The notes under the pieces: generated by a model
The model's database searches: none
The model's input: only the letters and a program-made list of their open reading frames with translations
Told to the model about the DNA's origin: nothing
Part shown: one piece after another, positions 1 to 5,068 of the stretch
How positions within the stretch are numbered: the first letter of the stretch is position 1
How the letters are laid out: each line of letters opens with the position of its first letter
Assembly: GCA_905200315.1 (NCBI GenBank)
Contig: CAJKKA010000088.1
Location: 1 to 6,634 of the forward strand
Source: an uncultured Clostridium sp.
GTDB lineage: Bacteria; Bacillota_A; Clostridia; TANB77; CAG-508
Direction: 5' to 3'
DNA length: 6,634 bases
Program-made: the position numbers and the translations under genes

Positions 1-248
1 AAGACAAGGTAGATCCAGGGAAAACCACAATTATATGTACAGAAGATGAAGGGGGCTATACCATTTGACCATTCTATAGAATCAAAACTTACTTTAACTG
101 TTTTAAATAACTCTTTGTCTTTTAATTCTTTAAATCTACCTTTTTCTAAAAATGGTTTCATATCAAATAATTTTATGCTATCATCAGCAAAAATCAGTAT
201 AAGTTTATAATTTTCAACTGGTTTCACATCTTTTATAGCTAAATACAT
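1..248 (-). pseudogene. DUF2442 family protein, C-terminally disrupted and cut by the window edge
   Basis: Reading leftward from ATG at 248-246 the frame stays open to the window edge (82 codons). The first 63 residues, beginning MYLAIKDVKP, then FDMKPFLEKG and VSFDSIEWSNG, have the pattern I know from DUF2442 proteins. These are small single-domain proteins of unknown function, often found beside toxin-antitoxin or mobile genes. In that family the W-x-N-G stretch is normally followed by an acidic segment ending in a P-E-x-L-Y type motif. Here it continues instead as IAPFIFCTYNC, which looks unlike the family. The change falls at about base 59, where base composition also rises to about 40% G+C. 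A ribosome binding site (AAGG, 4 nt from ATG) supports the start. I read it as a gene truncated by recombination or insertion. A true variant C-terminus or an assembly join are alternatives. Confidence 0.65.
3..68 (+). other. Possible 3' end of a plus-strand reading frame
   Basis: The frame from base 3 encodes DKVDPGKTTIICTEDEGGY and then, past the inferred junction, T-I and a TGA stop at 66-68. It is the only plausible plus-strand coding segment in the window, and its composition (about 40% G+C) differs from everything to the right. I cannot assign it to a family from 21 residues. It may be the tail of an inserted element that runs into the interrupted DUF2442 gene, or it may be chance. Confidence 0.2.
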
Positions 249-402
249 ATTACCTTCACCTTATTTCATGAGTTTAATTTTTAATTTTTTAATTATTTAT
301 AACTATCTTTTTTGTTGGCTTCGCTCAACTCAAGTCACTTGTGTATGAATTGTTTTAGCTTCGCCAAAGCCAACTCACACACAAGCAACTTACAACTTTT
401 AG
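249..402. other. Intergenic spacer with interleaved inverted repeats
   Basis: GTTGGCTT (314-321) is the exact reverse complement of 367-374, and CTTGTGT (338-344) is the exact reverse complement of 379-385. The arms are ordered A-B-A'-B', so a transcript could form either stem or a pseudoknot. A smaller GCTT/AAGC hairpin (358-361 with 367-370) competes for the first. This lies just downstream of the stop of the 403-1119 gene on the minus strand. No clean U-tract follows on either strand, so it is not a canonical terminator. The left part (249-313) is plain A+T-rich sequence in which I see nothing but the DUF2442 ribosome binding site. Confidence 0.4.
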
Positions 403-1119
403 TTATGCTGTTGTTTCTGTCTTTTTATCTTTTGATTTCTTCTCTTCTTCTTCTTTAGCTTTTAATTCTTGTAATTTTTTATTCAACTCTTGTACTTTTA
501 GCAGCATTTGCTCCATCTCTGTTTTTATAGTTTTGATTTCATTTTTCATCTTGTTATCTATACCTTTATTTCGGTTTATTTCTGTCATATTACTATTAAT
601 TAGCTTTAAATTAGTATTTAGGCTATTTTCTATATTATCTGTTAATGTCCAAGGTTTCATTAATTTTATCTTTCCAGTCTCTCCTGGATAATCTTTATCT
701 AGTAGATCACTTACTTGTTTAAACGATTTATTAACTAGATCATTGTCTTTTATATATTTCATTCTTGTTTCTAAATCTGATATTCTCAATAACTTATCTG
801 CTTTTTTTACTCCAAGAGCTACTACTATTGCTGCATTTTCTTTATTGTCTTCATCAATTGCATATCGCTTCACTAATTTCATATACTTATTAGCTATATC
901 GTAACCAAGCTTTACTTCTTCTTCTACAAATTTTCTAAACTCTTTCGCTCTTAATACTGTTTCTTTTAGTATTATAAGTCTTTTGCCAATTTCTAATATT
1001 GATACTTGACTACTTTTATGTAGTTCTACTACTTCTTGTTGTAGTTCATATCCAGCTTTCTTTCTTAACTCTTCCATAGCCGTTTCTTGTATCACAGTAT
1101 TCTTTTTTATCGTTCCCAT
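403..1119 (-). CDS. DUF3102-like plasmid/phage accessory protein with C-terminal coiled coil
   Basis: A 238-residue, soluble, highly charged protein. Residues about 25-110 (LHKSSQVSILEIGKRLIILK, then FRKFVEEEV...ANKYMKLVKRY) resemble the DUF3102 pattern of Firmicute phage and plasmid proteins. In that family a helix with I-E-I-G-xx-L is followed by a W/F-xx-F-hydrophobic-E segment and a short helix. Its function is unknown, and DNA binding is only a guess. Residues about 175-225 are heptad-like and K/E-rich (KMKNEIKTIKTEMEQMLLKV, KKLQELKAKEEEEKK), which predicts a coiled coil, and the tail is lysine-rich. No membrane segment or signal peptide is visible. The ATG at 1119-1117 has AAGGGGG about 8 nt upstream. 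An ATG four bases earlier is out of frame. The gene is monocistronic, with its own promoter region carrying two tandem 18-bp dyads. Confidence 0.75.
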   Translation of the reverse strand: MGTIKKNTVIQETAMEELRKKAGYELQQEVVELHKSSQVSILEIGKRLIILKETVLRAKEFRKFVEEEVKLGYDIANKYMKLVKRYAIDEDNKENAAIVVALGVKKADKLLRISDLETRMKYIKDNDLVNKSFKQVSDLLDKDYPGETGKIKLMKPWTLTDNIENSLNTNLKLINSNMTEINRNKGIDNKMKNEIKTIKTEMEQMLLKVQELNKKLQELKAKEEEEKKSKDKKTETTA

Positions 1120-1138
1120 TCATACTTCCCCCTTATTC

Positions 1139-1174
1139 ATTCAGTTTATTCTGCTTATTCAGTTATTTCTGCAT
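1139..1174 (+). repeat. Two tandem copies of the 18-bp dyad (copies A and B)
   Basis: Copy A is ATTCAGTTTATTCTGCTT (1139-1156) and copy B is ATTCAGTTATTTCTGCAT (1157-1174), abutting exactly. Each has half-sites ATTCAG and CTGCAT that are nearly reverse complements around a 6-bp A+T spacer, the layout of a dimeric-regulator operator. They lie in the 5' leader of the DUF3102-like gene, 20-55 bp from its ATG and just downstream of its predicted promoter. Three further copies lie elsewhere in the window. Confidence 0.75.
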
Positions 1175-1201
1175 GATTTTTAATACCCCTTTTTTATTTA
1201 A

Positions 1202-1229
1202 ATTATATTTGCTTAATGCAATATGTTTA
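1202..1229 (-). promoter_or_regulatory. Predicted promoter of the DUF3102-like gene
   Basis: On the minus strand TAAACA (1229-1224) and a perfect TATAAT (1207-1202) are separated by 16 bp, which puts the transcript start near 1195. The -35 matches only 4 of 6 consensus bases. The spacer contains a short inverted repeat, TTGC (1209-1212) with GCAA (1218-1221), which could be an operator. Confidence 0.45.
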
Positions 1230-1331
1230 CTTTAGATTAGTGCAGTAAATTTTCACCTCAATATCTCTCAATCCATTGATATAACTATATTACAAGCACC
1301 TCAAAAAAAACTCAAAAAAATACGTTTTTAC

Positions 1332-1341
1332 CTACTAGTAG
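1332..1341. repeat. Perfect 10-bp palindrome
   Basis: CTACTAGTAG is a perfect palindrome. It lies in the spacer between the rep terminator and the DUF3102-like promoter, with a weaker TACC/GGTA flank around it. It could be a protein site, but nothing more can be said. Confidence 0.25.
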
Positions 1342-1368
1342 TGGGTAATTCTTTCATTTTTTTCAATA

Positions 1369-1397
1369 AAAAAATAGGGTATTTCACCCTATTTTTT
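1369..1397 (-). terminator. Rho-independent terminator of rep
   Basis: A perfect 12-bp stem (AAAAAATAGGGT at 1369-1380 with its complement at 1386-1397) encloses a 5-nt loop. The stem begins inside the rep stop codon (1398-1396), and in the minus direction it ends in a run of U. The flanking A and T runs also make it usable from the plus strand. Confidence 0.85.
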
Positions 1398-2274
1398 AGC
1401 TTTTTTTATAAGTTTTAATACTCTTTATCATCTGTTTTTTTAAACTTGTTATATTTGATTTCTTGTAAAATTCTAATGAATTTTTTTCTCTAAACTTACT
1501 TATCCATTTAGTGCAATTCCCTTTCAGAGCTGTTGCTTTGTATACTTGTCTTATAATTTCTATCGTATAAAAATACTCATTATATTTTCTCACAAATTCA
1601 CTAAATGTTTTTGTTATACCTTTTTCACTTTCTTTTTCCCATAATTTAATCAATCTTTTAGACATATCTTGTTCCAGAAGAGGTATCTTCTCTTCTAAAT
1701 CTTTTAGAGAATCTATTAATTTATCTAGATTTTTTTCAAAATCCATTTTGGATAATCTTTTAAATCTAATCTCCATTCTTGTTGCGAAATCATGATTTCC
1801 ACCACTCTCAGCTTCTTTATCATAGAACACAACTTCTAAATTCGTATTTTTATAAATAATAGTCGTTTTATCTAAACTATCTAAATTTATTGTATACCAT
1901 CTATCCTTGTTGCTTTTTTTAAAAGTATATAAATCAAAGAACATTAAAAACAATTTAAAATTGTCATTGAAATTTAAATTATTATCTATTGCTATATCTA
2001 TTCTATTAAGTTTTACTTCTTCTTCGTTGATTACACTCAACTTTTCTAAAACCTCCCTCATTATTTTTTTAAGTTCTTTTAATCCTTCTACTTTTTTGTA
2101 TTCACCCGTAAGCATGTGAGGATTTATTTTTACTATTTTATTTCCTTTTTCTACCTTGTCTATCTCTTTTGTATAATCTTTCATATGCTCTGGAATAATT
2201 ATATTATTAACATTCTTAAATTCTATAATAATAGAAACAGTATCTATTATACATTGCATTAGTAGTTTATTCAT
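1396..2274 (-). CDS. rep: Plasmid replication initiator, rolling-circle (Rep_trans / gene II-X) type candidate
   Basis: A 292-residue basic protein. Three landmarks in order resemble Rep_trans and phage gene II/X replication proteins. RIDIAID is at 91-97 (the R-x-D-x-A-x-D strand). TTIIYKNTNLEVVFYDKEAE is at about 137-156, where these proteins have a YxGSR-like strand and then F-Y-(D/E)-K. TRMEIRFK is at 165-172, like the W/T-R-x-E-(I/L)-Q/R-x-R strand. In those families a tyrosine nicks the double-strand origin; Tyr141 or Tyr151 are candidates, but I cannot choose between them. The remainder is helical and lysine-rich and probably binds DNA. The ATG at 2274-2272 has GGAG 8 nt upstream. The upstream control region (predicted antisense RNA, leader hairpin) and the terminator at the stop codon fit a copy-controlled plasmid initiator. 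A phage-type replication protein is the alternative. Confidence 0.7.
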   Translation of the reverse strand: MNKLLMQCIIDTVSIIIEFKNVNNIIIPEHMKDYTKEIDKVEKGNKIVKINPHMLTGEYKKVEGLKELKKIMREVLEKLSVINEEEVKLNRIDIAIDNNLNFNDNFKLFLMFFDLYTFKKSNKDRWYTINLDSLDKTTIIYKNTNLEVVFYDKEAESGGNHDFATRMEIRFKRLSKMDFEKNLDKLIDSLKDLEEKIPLLEQDMSKRLIKLWEKESEKGITKTFSEFVRKYNEYFYTIEIIRQVYKATALKGNCTKWISKFREKNSLEFYKKSNITSLKKQMIKSIKTYKKS

Positions 2275-2311
2275 GCACCTATCTCCATTTCATCCATTAG
2301 ATATTTAGACA

Positions 2312-2338
2312 TAAAGAAAAGCAGATATATTATCCGCT
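2312..2338 (-). terminator. Possible transcription attenuator in the rep leader
   Basis: On the minus strand 2338-2320 reads AGCGGATAATATATCTGCT, a small hairpin (3 + 4 bp with one mismatch) followed by TTTTCTTT (2319-2312). Just 5' of it, CTCTATCTTC (2350-2341) can pair over 7 bases with AGATAGA in the upstream 12-mer repeats. That would allow an alternative fold. The stem is weak, so this is tentative. Confidence 0.3.
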
Positions 2339-2351
2339 AAGAAGATAGAGC

Positions 2352-2369
2352 ATTCAGTTATTACTGCAT
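2352..2369 (+). repeat. 18-bp dyad, copy C
   Basis: ATTCAGTTATTACTGCAT differs from copy B (1157-1174) at one base. It lies 78 bp before the rep ATG, within the rep leader, in the same orientation as the other four copies. Confidence 0.75.
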
Positions 2370-2397
2370 AATTTCTACATTTTTTCACGTATATCAA

Positions 2398-2426
2398 TTG
2401 ACCACTTTTATTGAAAATGGTATAAT
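2398..2426 (+). promoter_or_regulatory. Near-consensus SigA promoter driving a plus-strand RNA
   Basis: TTGACC (2398-2403) and TATAAT (2421-2426) are separated by exactly 17 bp, 11 of 12 consensus bases. It is the strongest promoter match I see in the window and points away from rep, into a region with no open frame. The predicted start is near 2433. Confidence 0.8.
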
Positions 2427-2469
2427 ATCTTTATAAATGTAAATACTATAAATAATACTGAGTAACAAT

Positions 2470-2537
2470 TCTATCTCTAGTATAGCTAGTATTAGGATCT
2501 ATCTCTAGATCTATCTCTAAATCTATCCTATAGGATA
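2470..2537 (+). repeat. Iteron-like 12-bp direct repeats and a 14-bp palindrome
   Basis: GATCTATCTCTA occurs at 2496-2507 and 2508-2519, with a diverged third unit at 2520-2531. An outlying TCTATCTCTA lies at 2470-2479, 28 bp before the first. The last unit runs into the perfect palindrome TATCCTATAGGATA (2524-2537). The repeats could be iterons for Rep binding, or RNA elements of the rep leader and its antisense RNA. Confidence 0.7.
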
Positions 2538-2541
2538 AATG

Positions 2542-2580
2542 AAAGAACTCTCCGCGACCAAACTTCGAGTTCTTTTTTTT
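2542..2580 (+). terminator. Terminator of the antisense RNA
   Basis: AAAGAACTC (2542-2550) pairs perfectly with 2567-2575 around a 16-nt loop, and the T run extends to 2580. The polarity is plus-strand: there is no U-tract on the leftward side, so rep transcripts would read through it. Confidence 0.75.
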
Positions 2581-2617
2581 ATGCAATTCTTTACGTTTCT
2601 TATTTCTACACTATTGT

Positions 2618-2647
2618 ACTATATTTTACTAATTTCTTCAATTTCAA
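2618..2647 (-). promoter_or_regulatory. Candidate rep promoter (proximal)
   Basis: On the minus strand TTGAAA (2647-2642), an 18-bp spacer and TATAGT (2623-2618) each match 5 of 6 consensus bases. The start would be near 2611, just beyond the end of the antisense RNA. Confidence 0.4.
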
Positions 2648-2677
2648 AAAACATTTCTAAAATTGTACTTTTCTTTT

Positions 2678-2707
2678 TTTATATTATATATATTATTTTT
2701 ATGTAAA
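2678..2707 (-). promoter_or_regulatory. Candidate rep promoter (distal)
   Basis: On the minus strand TTTACA (2707-2702), an 18-bp spacer and TATAAA (2683-2678) form a second option for rep, with a start near 2671. The DNA here is so A+T-rich that such matches are partly expected by chance. Confidence 0.3.
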
Positions 2708-2711
2708 TAAC

Positions 2712-2739
2712 TAGGCTAATCTCTAAAAAGATTATCCTA
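2712..2739 (-). terminator. Possible terminator of the recombinase operon
   Basis: TAGGCTAATCT (2712-2722) pairs with 2729-2739 with one mismatch around a 6-nt loop, 83 bp after the recombinase stop. The minus-strand tail (AGTTATTTACAT) is only weakly U-rich. Between it and the recombinase stop there is a 13-codon frame (ATG at 2808-2806, GGGGTG upstream, stop at 2767) that I cannot support as a gene. Confidence 0.35.
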
Positions 2740-2821
2740 ATCATTATTTGTTTTTACTGCATATAATTATTTTATTGGCATCCATAAATCCGTTGCTATC
2801 AACTCCATTTAATTTCACCCC

Positions 2822-3772
2822 TTAGTATTTATCACCTGCACATAAATAATGCTTTACCACATCTGCTCTATTATGCCCTAGAGCCTTTGAAACTGTATCT
2901 AATGCTCTAGAATCAAACCCCTTATATCCTTTTTTAAAATCGTTATATTTAGCCACTTCTTGTTTATATAATTCTTGTGCATAGACTTGTCTTTGACGGT
3001 GCGTTGGAAACCTATTTGGCACTTTACTAAATAACACTTGACCTTCTTGTAAACCATCTACAAATTTAGTTACTTCTTCTCTTTTATGGTCTAAAATCGG
3101 TGCCGTTCTCCACTTTCCACCCTTCTCCAGTACTGTAATATGAGTGACTAACCCCTCTTTATTTCTAGTAAATCTATCTTTTGTCACTTTGGTATAACTA
3201 TCTCTCCTTATACCAGTAGCTTGTCCTATTAATTGCTCCATTTTATAGTTATCCATATTTATTTTTGCATGATGCTGCTTTAATTCTCTGTTATTTGTTA
3301 TATCATCAAATTTTCTTCTCCCAATACCTAACTCTTCTTTTGATATATCTTGATTAAATAATTTATTTAAACAAGTACAGTCATTTTGAATTGTAGTTAT
3401 TTTTAGACCACAATTCTCTCTGTAATATATAAATTGTTCTAGATGATCTCTTGTTATCTCTTCTAGATCCTTCACTCCTGGGTGTTCTATTTTCAGCCAA
3501 TTAATAAAATTTTTAGATACCGTTTGTAACTTCTTATAACTATTAGAGCAGTGTATTCCAACAGTTTTGTTATATTTAAAGGTAGTTTCTTTGTCTGTTT
3601 TAGACTTCTGTGTAAATAACTCTTGATATTCCTTCTTGGCAATAGACCTACTCTCTCCGAATACTTTTAAACCCTCCATACGTTGGTGCATTTGGAACAC
3701 TAAACTCCCCTTTTTTTCTCTATTCCTTCCACCACTCTTGCTCTTGTTTTTCTTCTTTTTCGCCAAAGTCAA
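2822..3772 (-). CDS. Tyrosine recombinase / phage-type integrase
   Basis: A 316-residue site-specific recombinase. A lysine-rich N-terminus (about 1-22) precedes a SAM-like core-binding domain (about 60-145) and the catalytic domain (about 160-316). The expected active-site set can be read: Arg189 in TGIRRDSY, Lys217 in EKGGKWRTAPI, His258-xx-Arg261 in THRQRQVYAQELY, His300 in ALGHNRADV and nucleophile Tyr309 in VKHYL. The His300-Tyr309 spacing of 9 matches XerD. The R-xx-YAQ-x-x-Y stretch with about 38 residues before LGH recalls the Integrase_1 subgroup. There is no ATG. TTG at 3772 lies only 3 nt from a perfect AGGAGG (3781-3776), while the in-frame TTG at 3766 is 9 nt away and is the likelier start (314 aa). 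The start lies inside the upstream gene, suggesting translational coupling. Likely roles are multimer resolution or integration. No att or res site is identified. Confidence 0.9.
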   Translation of the reverse strand: MTLAKKKKNKSKSGGRNREKKGSLVFQMHQRMEGLKVFGESRSIAKKEYQELFTQKSKTDKETTFKYNKTVGIHCSNSYKKLQTVSKNFINWLKIEHPGVKDLEEITRDHLEQFIYYRENCGLKITTIQNDCTCLNKLFNQDISKEELGIGRRKFDDITNNRELKQHHAKINMDNYKMEQLIGQATGIRRDSYTKVTKDRFTRNKEGLVTHITVLEKGGKWRTAPILDHKREEVTKFVDGLQEGQVLFSKVPNRFPTHRQRQVYAQELYKQEVAKYNDFKKGYKGFDSRALDTVSKALGHNRADVVKHYLCAGDKY

Positions 3773-4112
3773 TCACCTCCTCTTCTACCTTCCTATATGG
3801 TTTTAAAAATGCTCTCAATTCATTTACTGTTATATCATATTCTCTTTGTAATAACTTCGTAGCCCTTACTATTTCCGTTTTGTGCCCCATTACAGACTTG
3901 TATAAACTATTTATACTTTTACCTTGCTTAATACTCTCTATAACCTTAGAAAAGCCATGTTTTTTAATTATAGTTATATACTTTCTGACCTGTCTTTCAC
4001 TTTTTCCAAGTTTATTAGCTAAATCTTTTATATCTTCTGTTGTTAATTGCTCCCCATATTTTTGCAAAGTTCCATAAACCACCTGTATATTTTCTATAAT
4101 ATTTTCTTTCAT
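3720..4112 (-). CDS. Small helix-turn-helix-type protein, partner gene of the recombinase
   Basis: A 130-residue soluble protein that I cannot assign to a named family. Residues about 24-46 (TTEDIKDLANKLGKSERQVR) have the spacing of a helix-turn-helix: a helix, then the turn LGKSE, then a recognition-type helix with R-Q-V-R-K. A second possible HTH-like stretch follows at about 63-90 (GKSINSLYKSVMGHKTEIVR). The tail (108-130) is glutamate/lysine-rich and ends in WWKE. The ATG at 4112-4110 follows AAGGAGGGGG. Its last 53 bases overlap the start of the recombinase gene in another frame, and the recombinase ribosome binding site is inside it, so the two are co-expressed. It could be a regulator, a directionality factor or an accessory DNA-binding subunit. 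The overlap supports a shared process but not which one. Confidence 0.75.
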   Translation of the reverse strand: MKENIIENIQVVYGTLQKYGEQLTTEDIKDLANKLGKSERQVRKYITIIKKHGFSKVIESIKQGKSINSLYKSVMGHKTEIVRATKLLQREYDITVNELRAFLKPYRKVEEEVIDFGEKEEKQEQEWWKE

Positions 4113-4142
4113 ATTCCCCCTCCTTTTTTGTAATAAAAATAA

Positions 4143-4205
4143 GCTTGAACTAATACATAATGAACTAGATCTTCTAGCCCTAGTTCATTATGTATTAGTT
4201 CAAGC
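4143..4205. repeat. Perfect 26-bp inverted repeat with 11-nt loop
   Basis: Bases 4143-4168 and 4180-4205 are exact reverse complements, arms beginning GCTTGAACTAATACATAATG and ending GAACTAG. The 11-nt loop contains another CTAG, so CTAG occurs three times across the centre (4165, 4174, 4180). On the minus strand the hairpin is followed by CTTATTTTTATT, and 31 bp separate it from the ATG of the HTH gene. It could be an attenuator or terminator ahead of the recombinase operon, or a cruciform or recombinase site. It is much longer than the other terminators here. Confidence 0.85.
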
Positions 4206-4322
4206 CCACTTTTTCTGCTATTTTCTAGCTAATCTATGTATTTCTCAAATTTTGGCGCACTTTAATAAGGTCTAATGTTAAGTCTCATTCAGCCAATTTA
4301 CTCAATCACAGGCAATAGTGAC

Positions 4323-4454
4323 CAAAAATTTTTTCAAAATTTTTGTGCAATGTTTCCTAGACTCATTGGAAACATTGGATTTAGTAAGATACCTTAGTAA
4401 CTTACTGGTTTTGCTTGTTTATTTTGCCCTTTTCGGTCAAAATAATCAGCAAAA
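4323..4454. other. Hairpin cluster, candidate single-strand origin or structured RNA
   Basis: Four inverted repeats follow one another. CAAAAATTTT (4323-4332) pairs with 4336-4345. CAATGTTTCC (4348-4357) pairs with 4368-4377 around a 10-nt loop. AGTAAG (4383-4388) pairs with 4401-4406. A two-part stem pairs TTTTGCT (4409-4415) with 4448-4454 and TTATTTTG (4419-4426) with 4438-4445, around an 11-nt loop that contains CCCTTTTCGG. All pairs are exact. This density is well above background and resembles single-strand origins of rolling-circle plasmids, although I do not recognise a published sso consensus. Confidence 0.45.
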
Positions 4455-4500
4455 CATCTGCTTATCATACATAAAATAGTAATTACTACTTATTAGTTTT

Positions 4501-4530
4501 AATTAAAATGCTATCGCATTTTAATTTTTT
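4501..4530 (+). terminator. Intrinsic terminator in the non-coding region
   Basis: AATTAAAATGC (4501-4511) pairs perfectly with 4516-4526 around the 4-nt loop TATC, and T continues to 4530. With no plus-strand gene upstream, it suggests a non-coding plus-strand transcript through the hairpin cluster, or it may block read-through. Confidence 0.6.
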
Positions 4531-5025
4531 GTTTCTTACTACACATCACTCCTTTTCTTTACTTATTTGAAATTTATATTTAAATCTGATTAATGCTGAT
4601 AAATCATGCAAGAACACCCTCCAAATACAATTTTTCAAATTAAGTTTTTTACTACTTTTTTTGTTGGTCAATATAGCCCAACAAATCCTCTTTTTCTATG
4701 CTTCTTACTAATTACCATAATCTTTCCTTTCCATAGCACACACCTAAAATCTGCTATTTAGCTATATTTTTACCTTTTTTATTTTTATATATAATACTCA
4801 CTAACCTAATAAATTATAACTTTTCTCAAAAAAATATTTTTTATTTCTACCCCTCCCCCTTTAAAACCTCGTATTTTCGATTTTCCCAAATCTGTAACCA
4901 GTTACAAGGTTATTTGTCATTCAAGCATTTCAGAACGTTTTTAGATATATTTATTTACGTCATAGCAGTATGTATGTTAATATAAATATGTTAATTTTAA
5001 TTTTCATATTTATGTGAATTAAAAT

Positions 5026-5061
5026 AAAAAGCACTTGGATTGCTCTCCAAGTGCTTTTTTT
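5026..5061 (-). terminator. Terminator of the par operon
   Basis: A perfect 14-bp stem, AAAAAGCACTTGGA (5026-5039) with 5046-5059, and a 6-nt loop start a few bases after the parM stop (5071-5069). U runs flank both sides, so it can work in both directions. Confidence 0.9.
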
Positions 5062-5068
5062 ATGTAAT

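Larger units (their letters stand above)
2433..2580 (+). ncRNA. Predicted antisense (counter-transcribed) RNA controlling rep
   Basis: The region between a near-consensus plus-strand promoter and a plus-strand intrinsic terminator defines an RNA of about 148 nt with no convincing coding frame. It is complementary to the rep mRNA leader, because rep reads leftward from promoters predicted at 2618-2647 or 2678-2707. It contains the 12-mer repeats (2496-2531) and a 14-bp palindrome. It ends in a hairpin with an unusually G+C-rich 16-nt loop (2551-2566, containing CCGCGACC) that could start pairing with the target. Counter-transcribed RNAs of this size and position control Rep synthesis in pT181-type and pIP501-type plasmids by attenuating the rep mRNA. 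Assigning that role here is inference from layout only. Confidence 0.65.
2275..2611 (-). promoter_or_regulatory. Long rep mRNA leader / copy-control region
   Basis: If rep transcription starts near 2611 or 2671, the leader is about 340-400 nt. It is overlapped entirely by the predicted plus-strand antisense RNA (2433-2580). From 5' to 3' on the minus strand it would contain the complement of the antisense hairpin, a 14-bp palindrome, the 12-mer repeats, dyad copy C, a possible attenuator hairpin (2338-2320) and the GGAG site. I find no protein gene in it. Confidence 0.5.
4206..5025. other. 820-bp non-coding stretch
   Basis: I find no supportable gene on either strand. The stretch holds a cluster of hairpins (4323-4454), a plus-strand terminator (4501-4530), and an 8-bp inverted repeat TTTGTTGG (4660-4667 with 4678-4685). 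It also contains the palindrome TGTAAC-CA-GTTACA (4893-4906), which looks like a regulator site but has no promoter that I can place beside it. The rest is pyrimidine-rich A+T DNA. A long structured non-coding region is where plasmids carry single-strand origins, oriT or centromeres. Confidence 0.5.

Noticed and set aside
1907..2119. Plus-strand open frame of 70 codons
   Set aside because: It lies wholly inside rep on the opposite strand, is full of leucine, serine and lysine as A+T-rich antisense frames are, and matches no family.
2767..2808. 13-codon frame MELIATDLWMPIK behind GGGGTG after the recombinase
   Set aside because: It is too short to separate from chance, has no downstream gene that it could lead into, and I know no family for it.
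3880..4077. Plus-strand open frame of 65 codons that looks like a hydrophobic peptide
   Set aside because: It is antisense to the HTH-type gene. The hydrophobicity comes from reading the complement of charged codons, and there is no ribosome binding site.
4288..4305. ATTCAGCCAATTTACTCAAT as a sixth copy of the dyad
   Set aside because: Only the first half-site matches; the second half-site is missing.
4214..4759. Direct repeat TCTGCTATTT at 4214 and 4750
   Set aside because: A single 10-bp match in A+T-rich DNA with no flanking extension is expected by chance.
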